From: CAYUPI01 sp964446585
GTDB taxonomy: Bacteria > Verrucomicrobiota > Verrucomicrobiia > Limisphaerales > UBA8199
DNA length: 64,000 nt
Direction of reading: 5' to 3'
NCBI GenBank assembly: GCA_964446585.1
Contig: CAYUPI010000010.1
Location: 84,957-148,956, forward strand
The position numbers and the translations under genes were made by a program. Shown piece by piece: positions 16,233 to 25,482 of this stretch (within the stretch, counting starts at the first letter, position 1; the number at the start of each line of letters is the position of its first letter). The notes under the pieces are model-generated. The model saw nothing but the letters and a program-made list of their open reading frames with translations, was not told the origin of the DNA and searched no databases.

Positions 16233-19200
16233 ATGAAAACCAAAATCCTCAGACAGCCACAGCGAGGTTTCGCGCCGGTTCCTGGCCGCTCGCGGTTCGG
16301 CTTGATGTTCGCAGCGTGCTTCCTGTTGGCCACCTTCGCCAGCCAGGCGGCGCCGGTGGTGAGCACCGTCAGCGGCGGACGCGCGGGCACCCCGCGTTAC
16401 GGCTACGTGGACGGGAACACCCAGCCCGACGCTCAGTTCCACACGCCCGTCGGCCTGGCTCTCGACAGTTTCGGATTCAACGGTTCCGGGCCGCTCCTCT
16501 ACGTCGCGGACCGTGACAATAATGCGGTTCGCAAACTCGACCTCAATGGGAATCAGACGATTACCTTCGCGACGAACCTGATCAACCGAATCAGTCAACC
16601 GGTGGGCGTGGCCGTGGATGCCAACGGCAATCTATATGTACTGAACCGCGGCAATGGTGCAAACGGCACGGTCCTGTCTTTTAATCGGTTCGGCAACTTT
16701 TTGGGAACGAATGCCGCGTCGCTAAGCGCCGCCGAAGGCATCGCCCTGGACGGCGGAGGCAACATCTACGTGACAGTCAACAGCAATTCCGTCATCGAGA
16801 TCTTTCCCGGCTCCTATCCCGGTGCTCAAACCACTATCAAGACGATCGCCACCCCGGGCACCTGGCTGCGCGGGCTGACCGTAAAGCAAGACGGCTCCGT
16901 GGCGGTTTGCGATGCGGGCCGCCACGGCATTTTGGCGATCAGTCCCGCCGGTGCGGTCACGAGCTTGACGGGTTTTAACGGAGCCGGTGACCAGTTCGGG
17001 GCTGCGGCATACGCCCAGTTCAATCAGCCGTACGGCATCGCTGCCGCCGGCAACGGAATGCTGGTCGTTGCCGATAATGGCAACCATCGCGTCAAAGTCG
17101 TCGATCCGGTTGGCACTTCCTGTAATCTTTACGGTGTTTGCTCGAACAATTGGGTCACTAATACCAGCGACCCGTCCGTTTTCCCCGGGTGGTTTGACGG
17201 CAACGGTTGCCCGTGCGAGATCACCTGCCAGCTCTGCGACCAGTACGCGGAGGCGCGATTGCCCGCCGGCCTCGTCGTCGCCCCCTCCGGTGACGTTTAT
17301 TCCACCGAGGACTACTATCACATCATCCGACTGACGACGGGCACCGGACTCACCGGCTTCAGCGGCAGCAGCGGCTCGGGCACCAACGTCGCGACAGTCA
17401 CCGCGCCGACGATTCTCAACCCGATCTCGGGTTACTACCCGATGGGTCAGCTTGTCACGGTCAGCAGCCCCAATCCGAGCGTTTATTACACCACGGATGG
17501 GAGCGAGCCCACGACCAACAGTTTGCAGGTCGTTATGAGTGGAAACGTCGGCACCATTCACTGGTTCAACACGACCAACGATCTGACCGGGCTCGCGGTG
17601 AAGGCGTTTTCGGGGACCAACTCCAGCGTCACGGTGCGCGGCCAGCCGGCCTCGACCAATACCGTGGGCATTCCGCCCGCGCCCACCTCGAGCGGCGCAA
17701 TTTATGCCGGCATCGGTTCGACGATTGTCGTGCCGGTCGTCGCCAATTTGCGGACCAACGACCAGGTAAAATCCTTCCAGTTCCGCGTCGAGGTCACCCC
17801 CATTAGCGGCACCAACCCGATCGCCGCCGGCTCATCCGGATTCTTCACACTCGACGTCGGCACGAATGATTTCCTGTTGCTGGCCGCGGCGAATGCGCCA
17901 GGAAGTACGGGTAGCCTCGCAGTCGCCTCCTATACCATCGGCAACACGACTGGCTTGCAAATCTCCGCCCTCGGCACAGGCGCCAACATCTCGTTCAAGA
18001 GCCATGCGGCTCTGACCCTGCTTAAGGTGCCGATTCCGACGAACGCCAACTCCGGCGATACGTATTCCTTGGCGGTCAGCTACCCAAGTGCAACCTCGGA
18101 CGGCGTGAACAACGCGGTTCCACTCACCGCGATGCCCGCGGCGACCATCCTCGTCACCAATGTCACTTACACGGTCGGGGATTCGGCTTCGGCCTTCGGC
18201 GGATGGTATAACGCCGGCGGGTTCGGCGATGGAGATTTGGTTAACGCCGACGTGAACAATGCGTTTTACGCGGCGACGGGTTTGCGAGTGCCTTACCCGT
18301 TCTCGGACGTGTATAATGCCATGGATGCCTATCCACCGGATAAACCCGGGCTTGTCGGCGGGGACACCCAGATCCGCATCAACGATTGGAATATAATTCT
18401 GCAACGGTCTCTGCGACTAGACACCAACAATTGGGCACGGAGATGGTCGCCGGGCGGCAACCTGGTCAACAACAGCACGAACTTATCGGTGCACCCGCTG
18501 GTCAGCTCGCCTCTCCCTCTTGTCGTGGCGCCCTGGTACAGACAGGCGCTGCTGGGAGCGGTTTCAGTCGGAAATGTCGCTGCGAACAGCCAGGCCAGTG
18601 TTCCAGTGTACGTGAAACTGGGCGATGGCTCGACTCTTGCCGGGCTGCAGTTCAGGGCGGTGGTCACTGCTCAGAATGGCGCGTTGCCGCTCGTCCAGGC
18701 TCCGCAGCTCATCGTTGCTCCGGGAATGCCGGCGCCCTCGATGCAGCAGAGCTTCCAACCGAACTCCACGGCCTTCGGTTGGCCGCTGGGGTCCTTCAGC
18801 TTCCAATCGCGAAGCAGTAACTTCCTCGGCTGGCTCACCATCGCTATTCCGTCCGGAACGCCGGCCGGCGGGAGCTACGCCGTCTCCTTCGCCAATGCGG
18901 ATGGTTCGCCCGATCTGAATGCCCAGTACGACTTCGAAACGCGCAGCGCTTCTGTCGCCGTCAATGCTGCGGCCGCGCCCGCTTCCATCTGTTCCGATGA
19001 ATGGAAGCTTCACTTCTTCGGCAGCCTGACCGCTCCGAATGCGGCGGACCTGGCTGATCCCGACGCCGACGGCGCCGCCAACTGGATGGAATACGTGGCG
19101 GGCACAGATCCGACGGACCCGAACTCAAAACTGCGGTTTCTCTCGGTGCAGAAGCAGGTCGTCGGCGGCCAGCCGCAAGTTGCGCTCTCCTGGCTGACGG

Positions 19201-19355
19201 CCCCCGGCAAGGCTTATGAGGTCCAATGGACTTCCCAGGCCAGTGGCGCAGCCTGGAACATATTGGGAACAGTCTCGGGCGACGGAAACGTAGCTGCTTA
19301 CACGGACAATGCCGGCGGCGCGGCGCGATTCTACCGGCTGCGCGTGCTGCCGTAA
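16233..19355 (+). CDS. Giant secreted NHL / cohesin-like / dockerin-like protein 1
   Basis: The 1040-residue protein has a long signal sequence and NHL-type propeller repeats (residues ~40-350; for example V-A-D-R-D-N-N-A-V-R-K and V-V-A-D-N-G-N-H-R-V-K). A chitobiase C-terminal-like domain with Y-Y-T-T-D-G-S-E-P-T (~405-430) follows. A cohesin-like beta domain, a dockerin-like calcium-loop pair (G-D-G-D-L-V-N-A-D-V ... I-N-D-W-N-I-I-L-Q-R-S-L, ~655-720) and a second cohesin-like domain come next. The C-terminus carries D-P-D-A-D-G-A-A-N-W-M-E-Y-V-A-G-T-D-P-T-D, a common end of verrucomicrobial surface proteins. The function is not known; adhesion or surface assembly is inferred. It lies 82 bp after the secretin gene. 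Confidence 0.75.
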   Translation: MKTKILRQPQRGFAPVPGRSRFGLMFAACFLLATFASQAAPVVSTVSGGRAGTPRYGYVDGNTQPDAQFHTPVGLALDSFGFNGSGPLLYVADRDNNAVRKLDLNGNQTITFATNLINRISQPVGVAVDANGNLYVLNRGNGANGTVLSFNRFGNFLGTNAASLSAAEGIALDGGGNIYVTVNSNSVIEIFPGSYPGAQTTIKTIATPGTWLRGLTVKQDGSVAVCDAGRHGILAISPAGAVTSLTGFNGAGDQFGAAAYAQFNQPYGIAAAGNGMLVVADNGNHRVKVVDPVGTSCNLYGVCSNNWVTNTSDPSVFPGWFDGNGCPCEITCQLCDQYAEARLPAGLVVAPSGDVYSTEDYYHIIRLTTGTGLTGFSGSSGSGTNVATVTAPTILNPISGYYPMGQLVTVSSPNPSVYYTTDGSEPTTNSLQVVMSGNVGTIHWFNTTNDLTGLAVKAFSGTNSSVTVRGQPASTNTVGIPPAPTSSGAIYAGIGSTIVVPVVANLRTNDQVKSFQFRVEVTPISGTNPIAAGSSGFFTLDVGTNDFLLLAAANAPGSTGSLAVASYTIGNTTGLQISALGTGANISFKSHAALTLLKVPIPTNANSGDTYSLAVSYPSATSDGVNNAVPLTAMPAATILVTNVTYTVGDSASAFGGWYNAGGFGDGDLVNADVNNAFYAATGLRVPYPFSDVYNAMDAYPPDKPGLVGGDTQIRINDWNIILQRSLRLDTNNWARRWSPGGNLVNNSTNLSVHPLVSSPLPLVVAPWYRQALLGAVSVGNVAANSQASVPVYVKLGDGSTLAGLQFRAVVTAQNGALPLVQAPQLIVAPGMPAPSMQQSFQPNSTAFGWPLGSFSFQSRSSNFLGWLTIAIPSGTPAGGSYAVSFANADGSPDLNAQYDFETRSASVAVNAAAAPASICSDEWKLHFFGSLTAPNAADLADPDADGAANWMEYVAGTDPTDPNSKLRFLSVQKQVVGGQPQVALSWLTAPGKAYEVQWTSQASGAAWNILGTVSGDGNVAAYTDNAGGAARFYRLRVLP

Positions 19356-19408
19356 TCTGGCGAAGGCAAAACCGAATGAGACTCCACAAGATCGAAAGGC
19401 TCGAACAA

Positions 19409-22400
19409 ATGAAACGGAAAACTGTTTTGGCGGCTTTGGCCATCCTCAACCTGGCGCTACTCGCGGCCGAAGCGCAGGTGACGGTGACGACCGTGACCAC
19501 CAACGGGCTGACCGAGCCCTACAACGTCGTCCTGGACGCTGATTCCAATGTGTATGTCACCGACAGCGTCAACAACCGGATCGTTAAAATTGAAGCGAGC
19601 ACCCAGGTCCACAGCACGCTGGCCGGCATTGCCGAAGACCCGCCGGGAAGCAACAACGGACCGGCATACCTTGCGCATTTCAACAACCCTGAAGGCCTCC
19701 TCGCCGTTACGATCGGCACTGATGACGGCGTCCTGGTTGCAGATAATGGGAATCATCTGATCCGGTTTGTCCGGTTCAGCGATGGCTACGTCACGACCGT
19801 GGCGGGCCAGCTTGGCGGCGGACCGGCCATCAACGGCACGGGCGCGAATGCAACCTTTCTCTATCCGCTCGGTATGGCGCAGGACGGCAGCGGCCATGTC
19901 TATATCGCCGATTGGGGAAACAATGTGATCCGGGTGCTGGATCTCAATGATCCGGCATTCAGCGTCACGACACTGACCACCAGTGGAACGACTTTTTACC
20001 GGCCTGCGGCAGTCGTTCTGGGCAACACCAATCAGCTCTGGGTGACGGATACCGGCAATCAACAGATCAAACTCCTGACGCTATCGTCCCCTTCGAGCAG
20101 TTCGCTAACCTCTTCTCTGGGCGCCTATCGCACCAGCGGCACAACGGATTCCTCCTATGGTCCCAACGCCCGCTTCAATAGCCCCAGTGGATTGCTTTGG
20201 GTCAACGGCGTCGGTTTGCTCATCAGCGACACCCTGAACAACTCGATTCGGCTCGCGACAAATTATGCCTCCTTTGGCGCGACGAATTATGCAGTATCCA
20301 CTTTTGCGGGCACACCTGGATCGGCCGGTCTCGTGGACGGAAACGTCTCGTCTGCGAAGTTCAATTCACCTTTCGGTCTGGCATCTGACCCCCTGAACAA
20401 TGGGTTTTTGGTGGCGGACCTCAAAAACAACGCGCTGCGGCGCGTCCAAATCGGTCCGCCGCTGCCCCCGGTTCCCACGCCGCAGCTTGGGTGGGTTCTC
20501 TTCGTGAAGGACAATTTCGGCGATTATGTGTCGAGCCTCCAGGTCGGCCAGTCGTTTGTGTTCAACAATGATGTCCTCATTGAGATCCTGGGCACCGACG
20601 GCACCGAAACCCATTTCACCTTTGGGCCGACGCCGGCTAATCCGCTGAATGACACGATCCCCAATCCCAGCTCCAAGATCGGCAGCACTCCGGGGGTCTA
20701 TCGTAACGGCGTGCATGCCGCCGATGTGCCCCCGTCCATCATCTCCGCCCAGCCGGACGTCACGGTCAAGGCCATTGGGTTCGAGACCGGACGGCAAAGC
20801 AGCTCGATTGCCTCAGCCCGGTTCCAGTTCAAAACGGCGGCGCCGCTGATTCAGGGAAACAACGCCGCCTCATTCACGATCACCGATCAAACGATTGGCT
20901 CCGCCATGTGGTACACCATCGACGGAAGTGACCCGACCAATGCGCCCCCGAGCACGGGTCCCATCGGAGCCGGCGGTGGCACCGTGACCCTCTCCATTAA
21001 CGCCCCGACAAATTTCACGTTTAAGATCCGCGCCTTCCGCGACAATTACCAGCCGAGCGAGATTGCCTCCCAGGAGTTTTCGGCGACTAACTTCAACGCC
21101 AACAAGATATCTTTTGGGTTCGCCTCCGGCGAAGCTTCCAGTGACTTCGTCGGCTCCCCCGGCCAATTCTTTTACGCGCCCGTGACGTTGACGGTCCTTC
21201 AAAATGCCCAGATGTACAGCCTGCAGTTCAACGTGACCGTCACCAACAATGTCGGCACGACCCACGTGGTGGAACCGGGAGCATTGTCCTTCACCTCCAC
21301 GTTGATGGAGGCGGTGCCTCCCGGGCAGGGCGACCATCTGCCTCCGGCTACGATTCAGTGGTATAATACAATTCCGCCTGCCGCGGTTGTGGGTTTTACT
21401 ACCAATAGCCTGGGGATAACCAACGTGCCCGTTTTCGGGAGCTTGTTGGTCACCAATGCAGCGCAAAACCTGCTGGGGGTCGGCTGGCTCGAACGTTGGG
21501 GTCAAGCGAACCTCTTCAATACCATTCTCCAGGATCTCATCAGCTTCTCCATTGCGCACGACACGTTGTTCACCAAGAGCAGCGGCAGGGTAGTCCTCGG
21601 CTCCTATGGTTTCAAGGTGCCGCTGGATGCGACCCCCGGCGAACAGTATCGCATTCAGCTCGGGCGTCCCACCGCGACCTCGGACGGCGTCGGCGCTCCC
21701 GGCTCGGACGTTTTCATCGACACCCCGACCAACGGCACTGTGGCCAGCGGGGCCATTAATGCTTTCAAAAATGTCACCGTCGGCCAACGGAAGTACATCG
21801 TTGGTGATGTGTACCCGTTCCGCTGGTTCAATGCCGGAGATTTTGGCAACACCAACCTCGAGAATGCTGATGTCATGCAAGTGTTCCAATCGGCGGTGTA
21901 CGGCATGGATAACCCGCCGCCCGGAAGTGACTTTTTCGACGGCATGGACTCTTGTGGTTACATTGGCATGACCAATCAGGGGTCCGGCTACCTAACCAAT
22001 CTCAATGCAATTGGATCTCAGGCCGCATTATTCGACGGAAACGACACGACAATCAATTGCATCGCCTTCGGTGACGGCGTTCTGGATGTTTGCGACATCT
22101 ATGTCACGTTCAGACGCTCGTTGGACCCAAGTCTGTTATGGTTCCAGCGTTTCTGGACCAACGGCACGCTGGCGGCGGAGATCGTCGGTAATCCGCCAAC
22201 CAATCCACCGAATCCTTCTGCAATCGCCGGTTGCCCGTCGTTCCAGGCGCCGCCAGCCGCCGCGAAAGTGCTCTCGGTCAGCTTTGCCGCATCGGACCTT
22301 CAGGGCTCGGCCGGTCAAACTCTGCAGGTCCCCGTCCGGGCCCAGGTCTTCGGCTCCTATCCCCTGCGAGTAATGGCCTTGAAGCTCAGTGTTAATCCGC

Positions 22401-23065
22401 TCGACGGTTCACCCGCTTTGACGGGTTCGATCACGTTCACGCCAAGTCCGGACCTTGGGCAGCCGGCAGTGAGCGCCCCGGCGACGACCGTCAACTACGC
22501 CGCCGCCTGGCTCAACAGCAGTATTGCCGGACTTACGAACAACGCGCTCCTGGGCACCTTGAACGTGCCGATCCCGTCGAATGCCTCGAGCAACTCTGCT
22601 TACGCAATCCATTTCGATCACGCCTCGGCCTCTCCGAACGGCCTGGCTTCGTTCCCCAAACAAACCCGAACCGGTTTGATTACCCTGGCCGACCGTTCCA
22701 TCTCGAGCTTCAATGATGGCATTCCGGATTCCTGGCGGCTGCGCTATTTTGGTACCGTGAACAACCTGCTCTCACAAGCCAGCGCCGATGCTGACGGCGA
22801 CGGCGCCAATAACTGGCAGGAATACGTCGCCGGAACCGATCCGACCGATGCGAAATCCAATCTGAAAGTTTCGACGCAGAAAGGCCAGGCCGGTGTTATC
22901 CGCTGGCCGAGCGTGGCGGGCAAAACTTACATTATCGAGCGTTCCTCGAGCCTCTTTGCCCCCTCGTGGACCCCGGTCTCCACCAACGCTGGCACCGGCG
23001 CCGACATGGAATTCCACGATATTACCGGCGGCAGAGTCCACTTCTATCGGGTCCATGTGCAATAA
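19409..23065 (+). CDS. Giant secreted NHL / cohesin-like / dockerin-like protein 2
   Basis: This tandem paralogue of the preceding gene has 1218 residues and the same order of parts. The signal peptide M-K-R-K-T-V-L-A-A-L-A is followed by NHL repeats (V-Y-V-T-D-S-V-N-N-R-I-V-K, V-Y-I-A-D-W-G-N-N-V-I-R). A chitobiase-C-like module (W-Y-T-I-D-G-S-D-P-T) and a cohesin-like domain come next. A dockerin-like pair (N-A-G-D-F-G-N-T-N-L-E-N-A-D-V ... G-D-G-V-L-D-V-C-D-I-Y-V-T-F) precedes a second cohesin-like domain and the terminal D-A-D-G-D-G-A-N-N-W-Q-E-Y-V-A-G-T-D-P-T-D block. An ATG at 19376 is an equally spaced alternative start. Sequence identity to protein 1 is highest at the ends, so this is an old duplication. 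Confidence 0.75.
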   Translation: MKRKTVLAALAILNLALLAAEAQVTVTTVTTNGLTEPYNVVLDADSNVYVTDSVNNRIVKIEASTQVHSTLAGIAEDPPGSNNGPAYLAHFNNPEGLLAVTIGTDDGVLVADNGNHLIRFVRFSDGYVTTVAGQLGGGPAINGTGANATFLYPLGMAQDGSGHVYIADWGNNVIRVLDLNDPAFSVTTLTTSGTTFYRPAAVVLGNTNQLWVTDTGNQQIKLLTLSSPSSSSLTSSLGAYRTSGTTDSSYGPNARFNSPSGLLWVNGVGLLISDTLNNSIRLATNYASFGATNYAVSTFAGTPGSAGLVDGNVSSAKFNSPFGLASDPLNNGFLVADLKNNALRRVQIGPPLPPVPTPQLGWVLFVKDNFGDYVSSLQVGQSFVFNNDVLIEILGTDGTETHFTFGPTPANPLNDTIPNPSSKIGSTPGVYRNGVHAADVPPSIISAQPDVTVKAIGFETGRQSSSIASARFQFKTAAPLIQGNNAASFTITDQTIGSAMWYTIDGSDPTNAPPSTGPIGAGGGTVTLSINAPTNFTFKIRAFRDNYQPSEIASQEFSATNFNANKISFGFASGEASSDFVGSPGQFFYAPVTLTVLQNAQMYSLQFNVTVTNNVGTTHVVEPGALSFTSTLMEAVPPGQGDHLPPATIQWYNTIPPAAVVGFTTNSLGITNVPVFGSLLVTNAAQNLLGVGWLERWGQANLFNTILQDLISFSIAHDTLFTKSSGRVVLGSYGFKVPLDATPGEQYRIQLGRPTATSDGVGAPGSDVFIDTPTNGTVASGAINAFKNVTVGQRKYIVGDVYPFRWFNAGDFGNTNLENADVMQVFQSAVYGMDNPPPGSDFFDGMDSCGYIGMTNQGSGYLTNLNAIGSQAALFDGNDTTINCIAFGDGVLDVCDIYVTFRRSLDPSLLWFQRFWTNGTLAAEIVGNPPTNPPNPSAIAGCPSFQAPPAAAKVLSVSFAASDLQGSAGQTLQVPVRAQVFGSYPLRVMALKLSVNPLDGSPALTGSITFTPSPDLGQPAVSAPATTVNYAAAWLNSSIAGLTNNALLGTLNVPIPSNASSNSAYAIHFDHASASPNGLASFPKQTRTGLITLADRSISSFNDGIPDSWRLRYFGTVNNLLSQASADADGDGANNWQEYVAGTDPTDAKSNLKVSTQKGQAGVIRWPSVAGKTYIIERSSSLFAPSWTPVSTNAGTGADMEFHDITGGRVHFYRVHVQ

Positions 23066-23075
23066 GTTGCGACGC

Positions 23076-23141
23076 GGAATGATGGAGTATTGGTGTATTG
23101 GAGTGGTGCATTACTCCATCACTCCATCTTTCCATTATTCC
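23076..23141. repeat. Palindrome of GGAGT/ACTCC units between convergent genes
   Basis: The outer arms GGAAT...ATTCC and inner units ATGGA/TCCAT and GGAGT/ACTCC pair with each other around a centre near 23109. Both arms are built from imperfect 8-9 bp tandem units (ATGGAGTATT, GGTGTATT, GGAGTGG). The dyad straddles the ends of the giant gene and the DUF971 gene and overlaps the latter's stop codon. It may serve as a bidirectional terminator. Confidence 0.6.
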
Positions 23142-23440
23142 GCCTCTCCTGCTATCTCCCTCAAGTAATCGAACGAAAAAATGCCTGTGGCGTGTCCATC
23201 AGCCCACGTGGGTTGGATTCCGTATGTTCCGATCCGCGTCAAGCCTCGGAGCTGAAAGGCCTGCGGGGTCAGCGGACGCTCCGGGCCTTTGTACAGGTTC
23301 CCCAGGATGTCTTTCTCGCCCCGGCAGCCGGCGCAGGGACAATGCCGCCGCAGTTTCTCCAGCGGGACGAAGCTTTCGCTGCCGTCCTCCCATTTGATCG
23401 CCAGCTCCTGGCCGATCGGTTGGATGTCCACTGGTCGCAC
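23135..23440 (-). CDS. DUF971 / gamma-butyrobetaine hydroxylase-like N-terminal domain protein
   Basis: The 101-residue single-domain protein has I-K-W-E-D-G near residues 15-20 and R-R-H-C-P-C-A-G-C-R-G near 31-40. It ends with W-A-D-G-H-A-T-G-I-F-S-F-D-Y-L-R, the signature of the DUF971 (PF06155) family. The Cys/His set is the zinc-binding site known from the N-terminal domain of gamma-butyrobetaine hydroxylase. Stand-alone bacterial members have been linked to iron-sulphur or apo-protein handling, but nothing nearby confirms a role. The start is a GTG at 23440. The stop lies within the palindrome at 23076-23141. Confidence 0.85.
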   Translation of the reverse strand: MRPVDIQPIGQELAIKWEDGSESFVPLEKLRRHCPCAGCRGEKDILGNLYKGPERPLTPQAFQLRGLTRIGTYGIQPTWADGHATGIFSFDYLREIAGEAE

Positions 23441-23883
23441 GGCGACAACTTAGGCCACCGCCTTCCGAAGTTAAATCTCATTTGAAAAGATGGTAATAGT
23501 GTATTTCCGTGTTGCTGAAAGGATTGATTGAAGCCGTCTCGCTTTATCTTAGGAGAAGTTATTTGTTGGCTTACGGAGTGATCCGTTGAGTCCGTTGCGT
23601 CTGCGAGGGGCGACACCTGACCTAAAAAGGTTTGAGGACCGAACGGCTCGGCGAAGCGGCGGCAGGCAAAGCGATAACCGGTGAAGGTCAGCAGCTCTGT
23701 GAATAGTGTGAATAACTTCCTCTTGCTGCATATCCCGTCTTGGGCAGAATCGCCCCTGCCCGCTGCTGGAAGCAATCGGTGGTCCTTCTGAGCCTTTTGC
23801 GTTTCCGGGGTCTCAGCGGGCACTTTTCTTTTTGACCGCCTAGTAGCTGAATAGGTTTTACCAACAACACGGAGCTAGGACAT

Positions 23884-23900
23884 TACCTGAAATATAGGTA
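23884..23900. promoter_or_regulatory. Dyad TACCT-N7-AGGTA upstream of mntH
   Basis: A perfect 5-bp inverted repeat spaced by seven AT-rich bases lies 16 bp upstream of the proposed -35 element of mntH. It is the kind of dyad bound by DtxR/MntR-type metal regulators, but it does not match a known consensus over its full length. The assignment is inferred from position. Confidence 0.3.
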
Positions 23901-23916
23901 TATCTAAAATTATTTA

Positions 23917-23944
23917 TTGACTCAAACTTTAAATCGGTTATTCT
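23917..23944 (+). promoter_or_regulatory. Candidate sigma-70 promoter of mntH
   Basis: TTGACT (23917-23922), a 16-bp spacer and TATTCT (23939-23944) lie in an AT-rich island, in contrast to the GC-rich surroundings. The predicted 5' leader of ~125 nt contains a perfect 7-bp GC hairpin with a 3-base loop (23976-23992). Confidence 0.45.
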
Positions 23945-24079
23945 GTCTTTGAACATGATCGGGAAAGTCAATCTGCCGGGCGCGGCGCCCGGGCCTGCTC
24001 GGCGTGGCCAGCGAGGTCCGGTATTCGATTTTTCTGCCCTGGCTCGCCCGCACGAAGCTGCCTCAACGGCGGCGGGCGC

Positions 24080-25444
24080 ATGAACCGGGGTCTTCCTCCT
24101 CCTACGGCCCCGGACAACGGTTGGCGCCTGGCGCAGCAGGCCCCGAGCCTGCGCGAGGTGCATCGCAGCGTGGCTGTGCCCCGCACGCTGGGCTTCTGGC
24201 GGAAGCTGTTGGCCTTTTCCGGTCCGGGTTACCTGGTGGCGGTCGGTTACATGGATCCCGGGAACTGGGCCACCGATTTGGCCGGCGGCTCGGCCTTCGG
24301 TTACCGGTTGCTGAGCATCATTCTGCTGTCGAACCTGATGGCGATTTTACTCCAGTCCCTGGCCGCCCGGCTCGGGATCGTGACCGGCCGCGATTTAGCC
24401 CAGGCCTGCCGTGACCATTATTCAAGGCCGGTGGCACTCGGGCTGTGGGTGCTGTGCGAGATCGCGATTTGCGCGTGCGACCTGGCGGAAGTCATCGGTT
24501 CGGCCATCGCGTTGAACCTGCTGTTTGGAATTCCTGTGGTCCTGGGCGTGTGCATCACCGCGCTGGACGTCTTCGCGGTGATGTATCTGCAAAACAAAGG
24601 GTTTCGTTACATCGAGGCCCTCGTCATCACCTTGATTTTCATCATCGGCGGCTGCTTCGTGGCGGAGATCATCTTTTCGCGGCCGGGCGTGACGCAAGTG
24701 TTGGGCGGGTTTATGCCGCGCTGGCAACTGGTGCGGGACCCGCAAATGCTCTATCTGGCCATCGGCATTCTGGGAGCGACAGTGATGCCGCACAATCTTT
24801 ACCTCCATTCATCCATCGTCCAGACCCGTAAATACGAGCAAGATGCTGAGGGCAAGGCGGAGGCGATCAAATTTGCGTCGATTGACTCAGCCCTGGCGCT
24901 GACGTTTGCCCTGGGCATCAATGCGGCCATTTTGATCATGTCGGCCGCCACCTTCCACACCAGCGGCCGGTCTGGCGTGGCCGAAATCCAGGACGCCTAT
25001 CGGCTGTTGAGCGGCACGCTGGGTGTGCCCGTGGCCAGCGCTTTGTTCGCTCTGGCCCTGCTCGCTTCGGGGCAGAATTCCACTCTGACCGGCACTCTGG
25101 CGGGTCAAATCGTGATGGAAGGGTTCCTGAACTTGCGCTTGCGGCCGTGGCTGCGCCGGTTGGTGACACGCCTTTTGGCGATTGTGCCCGCGGTGATTGC
25201 GACTGCCTTGTACGGCGAGAGCGGCACCGCCAAACTGCTGGTTTTCAGCCAGGTTGTGCTTAGCCTGCAGCTTTCCTTTGCCGTGATTCCTCTCGTGCTT
25301 TTCACCAGCGATCGCAGGAAGATGGGCCAGTTCGCTCTGCCGCTGTGGCTGAAGGTCCTGGCCTGGGCAACGGCAACGATTATCGTCGCGCTCAACGCCA
25401 AGTATTTGCTGGATTTTCTTGGCATCACACGCTGGTTTATGTGA
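24080..25444 (+). CDS. mntH: NRAMP-family divalent metal (Mn2+/Fe2+) transporter
   Basis: The 454-residue polytopic protein has about eleven helices. The NRAMP metal-site signatures are present: D-P-G-N at residues 59-62 in helix 1 and M-P-H at 236-238 in helix 6. The transport-loop block G-A-T-V-M-P-H-N-L-Y-L-H-S-S matches the family consensus. It should be a proton-coupled importer of manganese or iron in the inner membrane. A cytoplasmic tail of ~40 residues precedes helix 1. It is followed 38 bp downstream by a universal stress protein gene, a pairing often seen as a fusion in other NRAMP proteins. The AT-rich leader suggests metal regulation. Confidence 0.92.
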   Translation: MNRGLPPPTAPDNGWRLAQQAPSLREVHRSVAVPRTLGFWRKLLAFSGPGYLVAVGYMDPGNWATDLAGGSAFGYRLLSIILLSNLMAILLQSLAARLGIVTGRDLAQACRDHYSRPVALGLWVLCEIAICACDLAEVIGSAIALNLLFGIPVVLGVCITALDVFAVMYLQNKGFRYIEALVITLIFIIGGCFVAEIIFSRPGVTQVLGGFMPRWQLVRDPQMLYLAIGILGATVMPHNLYLHSSIVQTRKYEQDAEGKAEAIKFASIDSALALTFALGINAAILIMSAATFHTSGRSGVAEIQDAYRLLSGTLGVPVASALFALALLASGQNSTLTGTLAGQIVMEGFLNLRLRPWLRRLVTRLLAIVPAVIATALYGESGTAKLLVFSQVVLSLQLSFAVIPLVLFTSDRRKMGQFALPLWLKVLAWATATIIVALNAKYLLDFLGITRWFM

Positions 25445-25482
25445 CCAGGACCAGGAACTTGAGAAACACAGATGGACGCAGC

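Larger units (their letters stand above)
23441..24079. other. 639-bp gap: simple-repeat patchwork and mntH leader
   Basis: Roughly 23560-23860 is a patchwork of imperfect short repeats; on the minus strand these read as runs like AACGGACTCAACGGATCAC and GTGAATAGTGTGAATA units. No convincing gene was found here. From about 23870 the base composition turns AT-rich and contains the mntH promoter and a dyad, described separately. The long minus-strand open frame at 23269-23823 is rejected as a by-product of the repeats. Confidence 0.5.

Noticed and set aside
23269..23823. 184-codon minus-strand open frame
   Set aside because: It is built from simple repeats and overlaps DUF971 in another frame; its T-Q-K-A-Q-K and D-S-T-D-H-S runs are repeat translations.
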